In this document: positions 7,643 to 15,410 of the stretch, in pieces
Layout: each line of letters starts with the position of its first letter
Position numbering within the stretch: position 1 is the stretch's first letter
From: a virus
Virus record (IMG/VR): IMGVR_UViG_3300025759_000365
Coordinates: 1 to 33,228 of that record
Length of the DNA stretch: 33,228 nt
Reading direction: 5' to 3' (one strand)
Notes under the pieces: model-generated
Told to the model about the DNA's origin: nothing
What the model saw: the letters and a program-made list of their open reading frames with translations, nothing else
Database searches by the model: none
Position numbers and translations under genes: made by a program

Positions 7643-8639
7643 TTTCTTTTCCTTCGTTTTGTTCGATGGTTTCAAGTACCCTAGGCCAGGCGGCCACCAG
7701 AACACCTTCTATGAACTTTTGGTCATATAGATGAATTGGCGTACCTTCTGGGTAGTACTCCTTTGCCGCTACTGCGCGGCGTATTTGCTCTTCGGTCACT
7801 TGGTGTCGATCCATCAGATCCCACAACGCCGGGCAAAAGCTGGCCGGGTCAGTTTTGAGCTTTCTCAGCTTCGGCGCTGTGTCGGGTTCGGTTTCTGGTT
7901 GTGCTTTTTCTTTGGGTGTTCCCTCCTTTTGTAAATGCGGAATACAACTGGCGATTTGCTCAAAGTCAAAAGGCAACTCTTGCGGCAGATCGTGGCGATT
8001 CTTGGCGTCCCAACATGGATGGTGCGTCGTATGAATGACCCTTTTGCCGCCTTGCGCTTTCTTCTTACCGTCCACGTCTAGCACGTGTGTTTTGAAATTC
8101 GCGAATAAAACCAAATCGGCCCATTCTTTGGTTAGCGGTGCGCACCTTTTCGAAAGTTTCAGCTCCCATCGATCATAGGCGCCTAATTCGTCAGGCTGCT
8201 CAAATTTCCTCATGTGGGCGTGAGCGAGTAAAACGACATTGATGCCGCCTTCAGAAATTGCAGTAAGGTAGCTCAGGAATTTACCCCAGGATTCAGCTAC
8301 GAAGACGTAACCCTTTCCGTAGCCAAATTCTTCTATCCCAGCCTTCCCCTGCTCTGCGCATACTTTTTGAATGCACAGCGCCTCAAGTGCGTCCGCGGTG
8401 TCAATCACCAGAGTACCAAAACCCATCGGGTTCTTTTGGAACTCGACCAACATATCAGCGAACATTTGCCAGCTCTGCGGACACTCGGTACGGGAAACGT
8501 CAATATGGTTGCTTCCTTTTTCCACGTCAACAAAAAGGGGATCCGGGAACTTGCTTGCGAAGGACGTCTTGCCAATTCCTTCGGGGCCGTACAGAACTAC
8601 CCGTTGTGCTTTGATTTGCTTTCCTTTTGTAATCTGCAT
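7635..8639 (-). CDS. RecA-fold ATPase, Sak4-like (AAA_24)
   Basis: A 334-residue ATPase related to the phage Sak4/AAA_24 group, proteins that help single-strand annealing or act as RecA-like recombinases. Walker A GPEGIGKT is at 18-25, with the conserved SFASKFPDPLFVDVEKG following; Walker B TLVIDTADAL is at about 76-85; VVLLAHAHM is a likely sensor strand. The C-terminal part (about 235-334) is a charged linker plus a small helical domain of unknown role. ATG 8639 has a GAGAG site and lies just past the nuclease stop. The order nuclease, ATPase, SSB-like protein is typical of phage recombination modules. Confidence 0.8.
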   Translation of the reverse strand: MQITKGKQIKAQRVVLYGPEGIGKTSFASKFPDPLFVDVEKGSNHIDVSRTECPQSWQMFADMLVEFQKNPMGFGTLVIDTADALEALCIQKVCAEQGKAGIEEFGYGKGYVFVAESWGKFLSYLTAISEGGINVVLLAHAHMRKFEQPDELGAYDRWELKLSKRCAPLTKEWADLVLFANFKTHVLDVDGKKKAQGGKRVIHTTHHPCWDAKNRHDLPQELPFDFEQIASCIPHLQKEGTPKEKAQPETEPDTAPKLRKLKTDPASFCPALWDLMDRHQVTEEQIRRAVAAKEYYPEGTPIHLYDQKFIEGVLVAAWPRVLETIEQNEGKENE

Positions 8640-8640
8640 T

Positions 8641-9630
8641 TTACAGCTCTCTTTTTGTTTCTGCTTTGTTTGTTGCTTCGGTGGTGTCATCGCTTTCGTT
8701 CTTCCAGTACACGTGAACTGGTTGGATGTCCGCGAGGTTCGCAGGGCAATATCCAGGAAGGCTCTCATGGTCAGCCAGTTTAAGGCTCGCCACGGCATGG
8801 AGCGCGTTTTCATAGCGCCTGCGGCCTTCTACCCTGTCTTCTTCTCTCATTGCCCATATTGCCTGTAGATATGGCGCGGCCATTTCGATGGCGTGCCAGT
8901 ACCACGTCTGACGCGGGTAGCCTATGGCCTCCAGGACGTCGCAGTATAGGGCGCCTTGAACTGGGTATTGGAACGCTCGGCAGGAGCGCGCGAATGAGAG
9001 GCGGTCACAGCGATTACTTGAGCCATTGACCGTTTTTACGTCAATGATTCTGTTTTGCTCGTCGTCCCAAAAGTCGAGGCGAATTTTTACGCGTAGCGGC
9101 CTTGCCAGAGCCCCTATTGAAGTGTGCGTGACTTCCACTATCACCACATGTTCGACACGCGCCGTATCTGCCTGGTACATATCATGTATCAGACTATGCC
9201 GGGGCGCCTTGAGGCTTGCGGCCACGCCTTGTGCAATTACTAGGTGCGCAGGCTCGACGATGCGGACAGATGGGAGCAATACGCTTGCGAGGTCTGTTCG
9301 CTTCACCTTGCGCGCGTCATCGGACGTTAGCTCTCGGCTTAACTTCCCTTCTCGCCCGAGGTTTAGGAGCCATTCTGCCCACGCGTCTTTGCCTTGCGAG
9401 GTGTTTAATTTGACCTCTGGCGCCGCTCTTACCGCTGCAAATGCTTCCGGCTCAAGAACCGCCTCATGGCAGAGCGTGCCAAGATTGAGATGGCCTCCTT
9501 CTTTTTGCGGCGTTAAAATCCTGGCAGGACAATCCGCTATCAGCTTGAGGCGAGAAGACGAAAGCGCATCGTGAGCCAAATAGCGTTCCATCGGCATTGG
9601 CCCTACTGTGATATTTCTGGAAACCTTCAT
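8641..9630 (-). CDS. PD-(D/E)XK nuclease, RecB/exonuclease VIII-like (PDDEXK_12)
   Basis: A 329-residue nuclease of the phage RecE/Cas4-like group, predicted to resect DNA ends for recombination. The N-terminal LSSSRLKLIADCPARI segment and GTLCHEAVLEP (51-61) are the conserved His motif and helix of this family. The catalytic core is RLDFWDDEQNRIIDVKT, with D186 and the D-x-K pair at 197-199, followed by the QxxxY motif YPVQGALYCD (Q225, Y229) of RecB-type nucleases. The ATG at 9630 has GAGG upstream and overlaps the small membrane protein gene by 4 nt (ATGA). The partner ATPase and SSB-like protein are encoded directly downstream. Confidence 0.82.
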   Translation of the reverse strand: MKVSRNITVGPMPMERYLAHDALSSSRLKLIADCPARILTPQKEGGHLNLGTLCHEAVLEPEAFAAVRAAPEVKLNTSQGKDAWAEWLLNLGREGKLSRELTSDDARKVKRTDLASVLLPSVRIVEPAHLVIAQGVAASLKAPRHSLIHDMYQADTARVEHVVIVEVTHTSIGALARPLRVKIRLDFWDDEQNRIIDVKTVNGSSNRCDRLSFARSCRAFQYPVQGALYCDVLEAIGYPRQTWYWHAIEMAAPYLQAIWAMREEDRVEGRRRYENALHAVASLKLADHESLPGYCPANLADIQPVHVYWKNESDDTTEATNKAETKREL

Positions 9631-9800
9631 TTTGCCTCTTTCTTTATCAACTTTGCCATCTCTTCGGCGTCCTCCCTGGCACGGCTCCGCTCGTCGAGCC
9701 AGCACCGCACCGCGTACACAGTAAGGAACACGTATGCGGCGAGGGCTACGGCCAGGCCAGCGATCAGCAGCCGCCCGAGGTGTTCAGCTAGATGATGCAT
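9627..9800 (-). CDS. Small single-pass membrane protein
   Basis: A 57-residue protein with one hydrophobic segment (about residues 11-30, LLIAGLAVALAAYVFLTVYA) and a charged C-terminal tail (RSRAREDAEEMAKLIKK) likely to be helical. A perfect AGGAGG site lies 6 nt before the ATG. It overlaps the HTH gene upstream by 17 nt and the nuclease downstream by 4 nt, so it belongs to the early operon. The function is unknown; small membrane proteins at this position may affect the host envelope or exclude other phages, but nothing in the sequence shows that. Confidence 0.75.
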   Translation of the reverse strand: MHHLAEHLGRLLIAGLAVALAAYVFLTVYAVRCWLDERSRAREDAEEMAKLIKKEAK

Positions 9801-9984
9801 TTTCGGCCTCCTGCTGTTCTGGTTTTTCTGTCAATCCTTGCCGGATTCGCTCAATCTGTTCTGCGGACACCTTGCGGGTTCCCGGGTAGGTCGTTACGCT
9901 ACCCGCCGCAATCATTGCCGTTAAAGTCGGCAATGAAATTTGCAGACGTTGCGCTGCTTGGCGCTGTGTGATGAGTCCTTCCAT
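9784..9984 (-). CDS. Excisionase-like helix-turn-helix protein
   Basis: A 66-residue DNA-binding protein. Residues 6-27 form a MerR/excisionase-type HTH (TQRQAAQRLQISLPTLTAMI), followed by a wing-like GSVTTYPGTRKVSAEQIERI. It is the first gene of the leftward early operon, so it may regulate its own promoter. An upstream in-frame extension exists but is Arg-rich and runs through the promoter region, so the start was placed at ATG 9984, 9-12 nt after AAAGGAAG. No integrase is present, so a role in excision is not supported by context and a regulatory role is more likely. Confidence 0.75.
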   Translation of the reverse strand: MEGLITQRQAAQRLQISLPTLTAMIAAGSVTTYPGTRKVSAEQIERIRQGLTEKPEQQEAENASSS

Positions 9985-10028
9985 TCTGTTTCTGCTTCCT
10001 TTGTGTTCGTTCGTTTCGGTGTGGCGGT

Positions 10029-10057
10029 ATCCTATCCGCCGCATCCTGTGCTTGCAA
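10029..10057 (-). promoter_or_regulatory. Predicted sigma70-like promoter for the leftward early operon
   Basis: Read on the minus strand, TTGCAA (10052-10057) and TAGGAT (10029-10034) are separated by exactly 17 nt and lie 45 nt upstream of the HTH gene start. Each hexamer matches 4 of 6 consensus positions. It is divergent from the plus-strand promoter at 10106-10134. Confidence 0.5.
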
Positions 10058-10076
10058 GCTGAAAACGCAAGAAAAC

Positions 10077-10100
10077 AAAAAAGATCAAAAAAGATCAAAA
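10077..10100. repeat. Phased A-tract tandem repeat between divergent promoters
   Basis: AAAAAAGATC is repeated twice in tandem (10077-10086, 10087-10096) and then begins again. A-tracts spaced at 10 bp are expected to bend DNA, and each unit carries a GATC site. The position between two divergent promoters suggests a regulatory role. Confidence 0.6.
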
Positions 10101-10105
10101 AGCGT

Positions 10106-10134
10106 TTGCGTGCTTTACGTCTCATGTATATACT
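10106..10134 (+). promoter_or_regulatory. Predicted promoter for the plus-strand regulator genes
   Basis: TTGCGT (10106-10111), a 17-nt spacer and TATACT (10129-10134) form a sigma70-like promoter with a good -10 box. The expected start near 10141 is about 38 nt before the first gene. Confidence 0.5.
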
Positions 10135-10178
10135 ACCTACATCGATCAACACAACAACGACGGAGACGACTGAACCTC

Positions 10179-10379
10179 ATGAAAACATCTACCATGAACA
10201 ACACCAACACAACCCTGCCACTGTTGAGCCCTTCCGGTCAGCTCTACAATTACGACAGCGGCGAATATATCCGCGAGGCTACCAGCGATGAGCTGCTAGA
10301 GAGTCTTGAAGCTGCCTCATGGGATGGCGGCGCCGGAGTCATCACGGTTGACGGCGCACGCTGCTACGTGACAGCATGA
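10179..10379 (+). CDS. Small conserved phage/plasmid-type protein (DGGAGVI motif)
   Basis: A 66-residue soluble protein of unknown function. The pattern YDSGEYIREAT.DEL followed by DGGAGVITVDGARCYV resembles short proteins I recall from plasmids, phages and archaea, but no activity is known to me. It is the first gene of the only plus-strand operon. ATG 10179 was chosen over an in-frame ATG at 10194; the ribosome site is weak (GGAG 13 nt upstream). The stop codon overlaps the next start (ATGA), indicating coupling. Confidence 0.7.
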   Translation: MKTSTMNNTNTTLPLLSPSGQLYNYDSGEYIREATSDELLESLEAASWDGGAGVITVDGARCYVTA

Positions 10380-10555
10380 ACACCAAACAGCACAAACCGC
10401 GCCAAGCGCGCGATAGAATGCTGCTCGTGCGCATCACGAGCAGCGAGCAAGCGCAATTGAAAGAACTGGCCGAGGCTCACGGCTTATCAGTCAGCGCATA
10501 CGTGCGCTGTAAATGCTTCGAGCTGCCCCATGCGCTGGTTTCGAGTCCGAGGTGA
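10376..10555 (+). CDS. Ribbon-helix-helix protein, MobC/CopG-like
   Basis: A 59-residue basic protein. MLLVRITSSEQAQLKELAEA followed by HGLSVSAYVRCKCFE has the strand-helix-helix pattern of ribbon-helix-helix DNA-binding proteins, close to plasmid MobC or CopG-type regulators. It overlaps the preceding gene by 4 nt (ATGA) and its end carries the ribosome site (GAGGTGA) of the following gene. A repressor of the divergent promoter region or a DNA-tethering role is plausible. No relaxase is encoded in the window, so mobilisation is not indicated. Confidence 0.75.
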   Translation: MNTKQHKPRQARDRMLLVRITSSEQAQLKELAEAHGLSVSAYVRCKCFELPHALVSSPR

Positions 10556-10559
10556 GACC

Positions 10560-11129
10560 ATGCCTACAATTGACGAAATGAACGAATGGCCTGTGGAAGG
10601 CCGCAACGGCTTCGGAATCCTGCACGTGGCCCCCAACCGGCGGCACTGCGCGGTCTTTCGTCGCGACGTGATCGAGCTGTACGAGGGCACTACGCCTTCA
10701 GGCGGATCGATTGGCACCCACAGAAGGCAGATTCTGGACGATCGAGAATGCCACTGGGCCAACGAATGCGATCGGATTATGAGGAGGCTGCCTGGCCTTT
10801 ATGACGACCCGGATTCACTCAATTGGGGCGAGGGTCTGAGCTGCGACGAGATAGCCCATCGGACTGGTCTAGGTCGCGCGCGATACCTGCGCACGACGCT
10901 CTGCACGCTGGGCATCGAGCCTACAGGACGCCGACGCACTGCGCGCCGTGGTGGAGCGCTCAAATTGTACACGCTCGACCACATCGAGCGCCAATGCCTG
11001 GCGCTGATCGCCCGGGGGCAGCAGTCCTTGAAGGCTCGGGGGGTACTGGCCGCAATCGGGCGACCTGCGCGCGGGGACAAGGCTGCTAAGCGGCGCGTGA
11101 TCCGAAAACGAGGACGACAAGGGGGATGA
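10560..11129 (+). CDS. Uncharacterised putative DNA-binding regulator
   Basis: A 189-residue protein that I do not recognise. Residues about 1-90 form an unknown domain rich in Trp, Arg and His. Residues about 95-120 (LSCDEIAHRTGLGRARYLRTTL) look like a helix-turn-helix, and the last 40 residues are strongly basic, ending in many Lys and Arg. ATG 10560 was chosen because GAGGTGA lies 5 nt upstream; a longer frame starts at 10530 within the upstream gene. It is the last gene of the plus-strand operon and is followed by a terminator. It may control the early/late choice, but that is inference from position. Confidence 0.65.
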   Translation: MPTIDEMNEWPVEGRNGFGILHVAPNRRHCAVFRRDVIELYEGTTPSGGSIGTHRRQILDDRECHWANECDRIMRRLPGLYDDPDSLNWGEGLSCDEIAHRTGLGRARYLRTTLCTLGIEPTGRRRTARRGGALKLYTLDHIERQCLALIARGQQSLKARGVLAAIGRPARGDKAAKRRVIRKRGRQGG

Positions 11130-11146
11130 TTCACGCAGGGTGAACG

Positions 11147-11180
11147 AGCCCGCGGTCTACCGGATCGCGGGCTTTTTCTT
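11147..11180 (+). terminator. Intrinsic terminator for the plus-strand operon
   Basis: AGCCCGCG (11147-11154) and CGCGGGCT (11166-11173) form a perfect 8-bp stem with an 11-nt loop, followed by TTTTCTT. It lies 18 nt after the regulator stop and overlaps the 3' end of the converging lipase gene, whose stop codon is in the loop. Only the plus strand has the U-rich tract. Confidence 0.85.
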
Positions 11181-11891
11181 GCCCGGGTCGAGCGCGGCGC
11201 AATAGTTGCAGATCGCATGCTGCGCCATCCACCAGGCCGCGACGCCGACGCCGACGGGCCGGGCAATCCGATTGACTGAAATCCGGTCGTGTGGCGACCG
11301 CGACCCGACGCCGCCCAGGAGCGGCACGCGGCGCGGGAGCCAGGTCACCGGGTCAAGCGGCGACTCGTAGCGCTCACCGCTGGCAGCGTCCTCGATCTCT
11401 GCGCGCTGCAGATCTGTACAGCCACGCGGCGCCCCAAAGGTCACCACGTGAGGGCGCACAAATAGCTGATTCGCAAGCGTGAGAGCCGCCATCCTGGCGA
11501 GCTGTCCGCCCAGGCTATGCCCCGCGATCCGAATGCAGACGCTAGACCGACGCGGGATCGCATCCAGTACGCGCTCCTCGACCTCTTCCCAGAGTCCCAG
11601 CCAGCCGCGCGGCGAGAACCGAGATCGGACATTGGCGCGCCAGTCCTGCAGGCTATCAGTGCCGCGCGCGACAATCTCGACGGTAGGCACTGACCGCCAG
11701 CGAAATACGGCTACCTGCGTACCGCTGTCATCGTCGATCCAGTCGAGTACATCTACCCCGAGGCGCTCACAAATTGCCGGATCTGGGCCGGTTCCTCGTA
11801 CGGACTGAGCCTTGCCAGTGCGGACCTCGTAAGGGTAGACTGCTGCGGCCAAGCGTGCAGAGTGGTACGCGCTCGGGATTGAATTGAGCAT
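11157..11891 (-). CDS. Class 3 lipase (alpha/beta hydrolase), candidate lysis enzyme
   Basis: A 244-residue esterase of the fungal/bacterial lipase class 3 family. The oxyanion segment VARGTDSLQDW (74-84) matches the family RGT..DW motif. The nucleophile elbow is GHSLGG (124-129, Ser126), and the triad is completed by Asp180 in SPLDPVTWLP and His201 in SPHDRIS. There is no signal peptide. The gene is the last of the rightward-placed late block and follows a one-pass membrane protein, where lysis genes usually lie, so it may break down membrane or envelope lipids at lysis. A virion-associated role in entry is the alternative. No amidase, lysozyme or other peptidoglycan hydrolase was seen in the window. 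Confidence 0.8.
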   Translation of the reverse strand: MLNSIPSAYHSARLAAAVYPYEVRTGKAQSVRGTGPDPAICERLGVDVLDWIDDDSGTQVAVFRWRSVPTVEIVARGTDSLQDWRANVRSRFSPRGWLGLWEEVEERVLDAIPRRSSVCIRIAGHSLGGQLARMAALTLANQLFVRPHVVTFGAPRGCTDLQRAEIEDAASGERYESPLDPVTWLPRRVPLLGGVGSRSPHDRISVNRIARPVGVGVAAWWMAQHAICNYCAALDPGKKKPAIR

Positions 11892-11894
11892 CCG

Positions 11895-12209
11895 CTACTG
11901 AATCCGGTCCAGCTTCGCGTCAATGATTTCGAGGCGTCGAATTACTTCGATATTGTGTTTCATCACGCCTTCGCACGCTACCGCGTTTGTCAACAGTGCG
12001 TCGCGTAGGTCGCGCAACGCCTCATTTGACTCTGCTTGTAGCCCGTGGCAACGCTCGATCCGTTGCGAGGCAACCAGATCATCGCGCTTGTTTGCTGTGA
12101 CTAGATAGCCCAAAAACAGCGCAACGATAATCAGATAGCCTCCCCAATGTGGTACGCCTGATAGCTTGAGATGGCCTGCCTCAATGGCGTCAATTTTAGC
12201 ACTGCCCAT
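11895..12209 (-). CDS. One-pass membrane protein with coiled coil (holin/spanin-like candidate)
   Basis: A 104-residue protein with a short N-terminus, a single transmembrane segment (about 24-39, GYLIIVALFLGYLVTA), a basic-acidic border (NKRDD) and a long helical, heptad-rich tail (about 48-104, with MKHNIEVIRRLEIIDAKL). The shape fits an inner-membrane spanin-like protein or a small holin, but no family motif is certain. It lies 3 nt upstream of the lipase gene and downstream of the fibre cassette. Two Cys residues occur in the tail. A virion assembly role cannot be excluded. Confidence 0.65.
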   Translation of the reverse strand: MGSAKIDAIEAGHLKLSGVPHWGGYLIIVALFLGYLVTANKRDDLVASQRIERCHGLQAESNEALRDLRDALLTNAVACEGVMKHNIEVIRRLEIIDAKLDRIQ

Positions 12210-12232
12210 AGTGCGCCCTTACTTCTTAGAGT

Positions 12233-12739
12233 CTATCGCAGGTCGTCTACGCGCTTCGTCACGAGGCCAAAGCCTGAGACCTCAGCGCCTCCCCAGTACG
12301 CCACGTGCTGGCCGTTTTGGGTAAGGCTCACTAGCTGGATTTGCTTGCCCCCCAAAACGAACGATTTAGTCGACGGGCTCCATCCATTTACGTCGTCAAA
12401 CGTGCCGATGACCGCCGCAAGTGCAGCCATGACTTGCTGCTGCTCGCTTGGGCCAGGTGTGGTGTAGTTTGCGCGTACAGAATCAAGCAACCGGTAGGTG
12501 TCATCTGCTGCCACGTATAGAAAATTTTGGGTAGAGATTTTTGCCACGCCTTCAGCGTTGAGAACGTATTGTACTTCGACTGAGTAGACGCCTGCGCGCT
12601 TGGTGGCGGTGATATCGCCTGCATGTAGGACGTTTGGCGAGATGGCCGAGGCGACGAAAGCCGCTCTGGCTTCTGGTGTGTCTGCCGCCCAAGTGCTAAC
12701 GACGAGAGAGATAGCGAGAAGAATTGTGCTGATTTTCAT
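12233..12739 (-). CDS. Secreted protein of unknown function (Sec signal peptide)
   Basis: A 168-residue protein whose first 18 residues look like a signal peptide: Lys2, a hydrophobic core ILLAISLVV, and a likely cleavage after STWA. The mature part has no motif I can name; it shows repeated beta-type strands and ends in GFGLVTKRVDDLR. It is the last of four consecutive genes with signal peptides and precedes the membrane protein and lipase. The ribosome site is weak (GGAAC). It may be a fibre, an adhesin cap or a periplasmic lysis or exclusion factor. Confidence 0.65.
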   Translation of the reverse strand: MKISTILLAISLVVSTWAADTPEARAAFVASAISPNVLHAGDITATKRAGVYSVEVQYVLNAEGVAKISTQNFLYVAADDTYRLLDSVRANYTTPGPSEQQQVMAALAAVIGTFDDVNGWSPSTKSFVLGGKQIQLVSLTQNGQHVAYWGGAEVSGFGLVTKRVDDLR

Positions 12740-12767
12740 TGTGTGTTGTTCCGTTTTTGGTGGTTAC

Positions 12768-13889
12768 TTAGAAGAAAATGATAATTTGCGCGGCGCCACC
12801 GCCAGCAGCAGCAGCGACCCAAGCGCCAGCAGTTTGGAAGTTTGCCTCGGCCTGATTGTTATACATTGTGGCTATCCAGTCTGCATCCATCACAGTCGTA
12901 TCATTCGACGCCCAGACCTCATCGACTAGCCCTTGCGTGCCATCCTCTGCCTGGAATGTGCCAATCGTGTCGTTGGCAATCGCGCTCTGATAATCAGTAT
13001 TCCCTGTTGTGCTTAACGTCCCTTCCTCAACGCCATTTATAAACACCTTTTGAGTCGAGCCATCCCAGTACCCTACAATGTGGTACCACTGGTTCGCGCT
13101 GATATGGCTAGACCCTGACTCTGCAATTTTCCACGATCCAGAATGTCTGTGTAATTGCATATTTGTCCCGAGACGTTTAACTTTATAGCCGCCGCCTGGT
13201 GAGCGATTGCCCATCAGCCCGAACGGTGCGTCGTTGCCAGCCGTCGTGTCAAACCATACCCACATTGAGACAAAACCAGCGCTTCGATAGTCAGGAGTAA
13301 GGCTAAAATCGGCAATCTCTAGGCGCTGCCCTGCTCCTGTAAAATCGACGCAATAATCCCACGGCCCTGCCTGCTCGTAGGTGCCCTGATTGATCTGGTC
13401 TGCGTGATTGTCGTAGGTGGTAGAATCTGTCATCTCAGTATATGTCGAGCCTGACAGGTGATATATCCCAGTGTATGTGGTATCCCAGACTGCTTCAGCA
13501 CCATACGTGTCTGACTCAGCGTAGGCGGTCGCCGCGCCATTGCCAACCCAGATCCGATACTCGGTGTCTGCGCTCGTCGACACGTCCAGGCGGACCCACA
13601 GTAGCCCGTCCTCTGCGACTGTATCAATACGATCCAGCTCGTGTGGGACCTCAGCATCGGCGTCAGTAGTCACGCGGATATCGCGCCCAGTGCTATGCAC
13701 GCTACTCCACCATGTCGCATCCGTGATTTCGCTGAGCAGCAGGCCTACCGCAAAAGCGCTGTGCGTGCCCGAGCCACTCACATAGGTATTGTCGATCGTG
13801 ATCGGGACATATCCCGACCAGCTCGAGCCGTCGAAGGTGTTGGCCACCGCTAGGCTGGCCGCCAAGAAGAGGGCTAAGCGCATCATCAT
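12768..13889 (-). CDS. Secreted DUF2341/LamG-domain protein, putative fibre or adhesin
   Basis: A 373-residue protein with an N-terminal signal peptide (MMMR, hydrophobic core, cleavage after LAVA). Residues about 20-115 resemble the DUF2341 domain (SGYVPITIDNT... with DIRVTTDADAE), and about 175-345 a LamG/concanavalin-like jelly roll (FVSMWVWFDT, QWYHIVGYWDG, KVFINGVEEG, GLVDEVWAS). Such pairs bind glycans in secreted bacterial proteins. The C-terminus ends in a glycine-alanine run and IIIFF. Three ATG codons in a row overlap the stop of the upstream fibre gene, indicating coupling. The position in the tail module suggests host recognition; a signal peptide on such a protein is unusual. Confidence 0.7.
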   Translation of the reverse strand: MMMRLALFLAASLAVANTFDGSSWSGYVPITIDNTYVSGSGTHSAFAVGLLLSEITDATWWSSVHSTGRDIRVTTDADAEVPHELDRIDTVAEDGLLWVRLDVSTSADTEYRIWVGNGAATAYAESDTYGAEAVWDTTYTGIYHLSGSTYTEMTDSTTYDNHADQINQGTYEQAGPWDYCVDFTGAGQRLEIADFSLTPDYRSAGFVSMWVWFDTTAGNDAPFGLMGNRSPGGGYKVKRLGTNMQLHRHSGSWKIAESGSSHISANQWYHIVGYWDGSTQKVFINGVEEGTLSTTGNTDYQSAIANDTIGTFQAEDGTQGLVDEVWASNDTTVMDADWIATMYNNQAEANFQTAGAWVAAAAGGGAAQIIIFF

Positions 13890-15400
13890 TGCCGCGTAAA
13901 CTCCAGCGTGATCGATAGCCCTTGCGCCGCCGCTGTACTGCCCACTGCGTCGATGTCTACCCGGATCACATCGCCTCCGGCCAGGTCGTCGTTTGCCGTG
14001 TCGATCACGTAGGCCGCGGCGGCGTCATCGCTAGAGACCTCGGTCGCATCGACCGTGACGACTGTCGATAGCATATCCGCAAACGTACGGGTATCGCCTC
14101 GCCCCCGGGCGAGCTGTATATCTGTCGTCGAGCCCGTGCCAGCGACGTATACTACAGCCTCGACGCCTGTCAGATCCCAGCTCCCCGCCTTGGCGTGCGG
14201 GAACGTGTAGAAGACGCCGCCTGCTGCATCCTCGACCGCGGTCGCCGTCGTCCCGCCATACACGACTACCTGAACATAAAATCTGCCAGTGTTTCCCGTG
14301 CCCAAAGCGGTATCAATGCCCGCCAGATGCGCGGTCAGGTCGTCTGTGCTGTCTGCCTCGGCTGGCGACGTGGTGGGCGTGTAGTCGCTCGCGGTGTAGG
14401 TGATCTCTAGTTTATCGCCGTCGATTGCATCGCTCCCCCCGTCAATATGGCTAGCCGCGTGCGTCGTGCTGGCCTTCGTTGTGTCGAGGTTGCCGAGCGC
14501 TGTATCTATTCCCTCCAGGTGTGCGGAGAGTTGGTCTGCGGCGTCTACCTCCGCAGGCGTGACTGAAGGCGTATAGGCCCCGTGGTCCGTGTACGTGATC
14601 TCGATTTTGTCGCCGTCTACTACATCGCTCCCACCATCGATGTGGGTGCTTGCGTGCGTGCCAATGTATCCGGCAGCAATCGCGGTTCCCTGCCACGTCC
14701 CTGTGGCTACCGTTCCCAGCGTGGTTATGCTCGTGCTTCCTGCGTAGGTGCCTGCTGTGACTGCGTCCAGTGTGCCGCTAGCTAGCTGCGCGCTGAGTGC
14801 TGTACGCGCCCCGCTAGCCGTCGTCGCTCCGGTGCCACCTGCACCGATGTCGATCACGCTATTTGCGTCGGTGTCATAGGTCGCCTTCAGCATGTCTCCG
14901 CTGCCTGCTGGGCTAGACCATTGCGGATTTGCCCCGGCGCCTTGCGTCTCCAGGTATTCTCCGGTAGTTCCTGGCGTAAGCATCACCCACGCGCTGCCGT
15001 CATAATACAGGATGTCGCCTTGTGCTGGCGTCAGGCTCTCAGCGATCCCCACCAGCTCTTGCACCGTTGCACCGTCGTGAAATTGCAGCGTTCCGGTATT
15101 TGATATCAGGTATAGGTCACCGCCCGCGGGCGTCAGCAGGTCGCGTTGTGCATCGGTCAGCGTAATGACCTCAATTCCTGCGTGATTCGTGCCGCTAAAA
15201 TCAATTTTACCAGTAAAGGTTTGGCCATCAATTATGTTGTTTACTAAGTCTTCGTCTAGGGTGAGCGCCCCAACGGTTACCGTGCCCGTAAAGTCGATAT
15301 CTTGCGGGCATTCATCCGTGGCAATATCGCGTTTCAATGTTTCATATTGCGCCGCGCTCAATACAAAAGCGAGCAGGAAAAAAGAAAAAAACCGAACCAT
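13886..15400 (-). CDS. Secreted repeat-containing tail fibre-like protein
   Basis: A 504-residue protein with an N-terminal signal peptide (MVRFFSFFLLAFVLSAA, likely cleavage before Gln18) and a phage fibre body. LTDAQRDLLTPAGGDLYL and TLQFHDGATVQEL (81-116) match modules common in tail fibres. GAGGTGATTASGARTALSAQ (186-205) is another typical fibre segment. Two repeats at about 248-307 and 313-368 share HxxxHIDGGSD and HLxGIDTALG, a motif seen in trimeric fibres. The C-terminus is a beta-rich domain (370-504) that may bind the receptor. A strong AGGAGG site precedes the ATG. The mature start QYETLKRDI matches the mature start of the small secreted protein encoded just upstream. Confidence 0.75.
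   Translation of the reverse strand: MVRFFSFFLLAFVLSAAQYETLKRDIATDECPQDIDFTGTVTVGALTLDEDLVNNIIDGQTFTGKIDFSGTNHAGIEVITLTDAQRDLLTPAGGDLYLISNTGTLQFHDGATVQELVGIAESLTPAQGDILYYDGSAWVMLTPGTTGEYLETQGAGANPQWSSPAGSGDMLKATYDTDANSVIDIGAGGTGATTASGARTALSAQLASGTLDAVTAGTYAGSTSITTLGTVATGTWQGTAIAAGYIGTHASTHIDGGSDVVDGDKIEITYTDHGAYTPSVTPAEVDAADQLSAHLEGIDTALGNLDTTKASTTHAASHIDGGSDAIDGDKLEITYTASDYTPTTSPAEADSTDDLTAHLAGIDTALGTGNTGRFYVQVVVYGGTTATAVEDAAGGVFYTFPHAKAGSWDLTGVEAVVYVAGTGSTTDIQLARGRGDTRTFADMLSTVVTVDATEVSSDDAAAAYVIDTANDDLAGGDVIRVDIDAVGSTAAAQGLSITLEFTRQ
14297..14659 (-). repeat. Two divergent 65-codon repeats within the fibre gene
   Basis: Codons for residues about 248-307 (14480-14659) and 313-368 (14297-14464) encode the same pattern: THAxxHIDGGSD, DGDKxEITYT, TPxxxPAEx, then HLxGIDTALG. 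The period is about 195 bp. This is an internal duplication with divergence, typical of fibre shafts. Confidence 0.8.
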
Positions 15401-15410
15401 TTAAAGCCTC

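Noticed and set aside
9784-9984. True excisionase of an integrase system
   Set aside because: The HTH fits, but no integrase or attachment site was found; described as HTH regulator.
10376-10555. Plasmid mobilisation gene set
   Set aside because: The RHH protein resembles MobC, but no relaxase, ParA or other plasmid maintenance gene is present, so a regulatory role is preferred.
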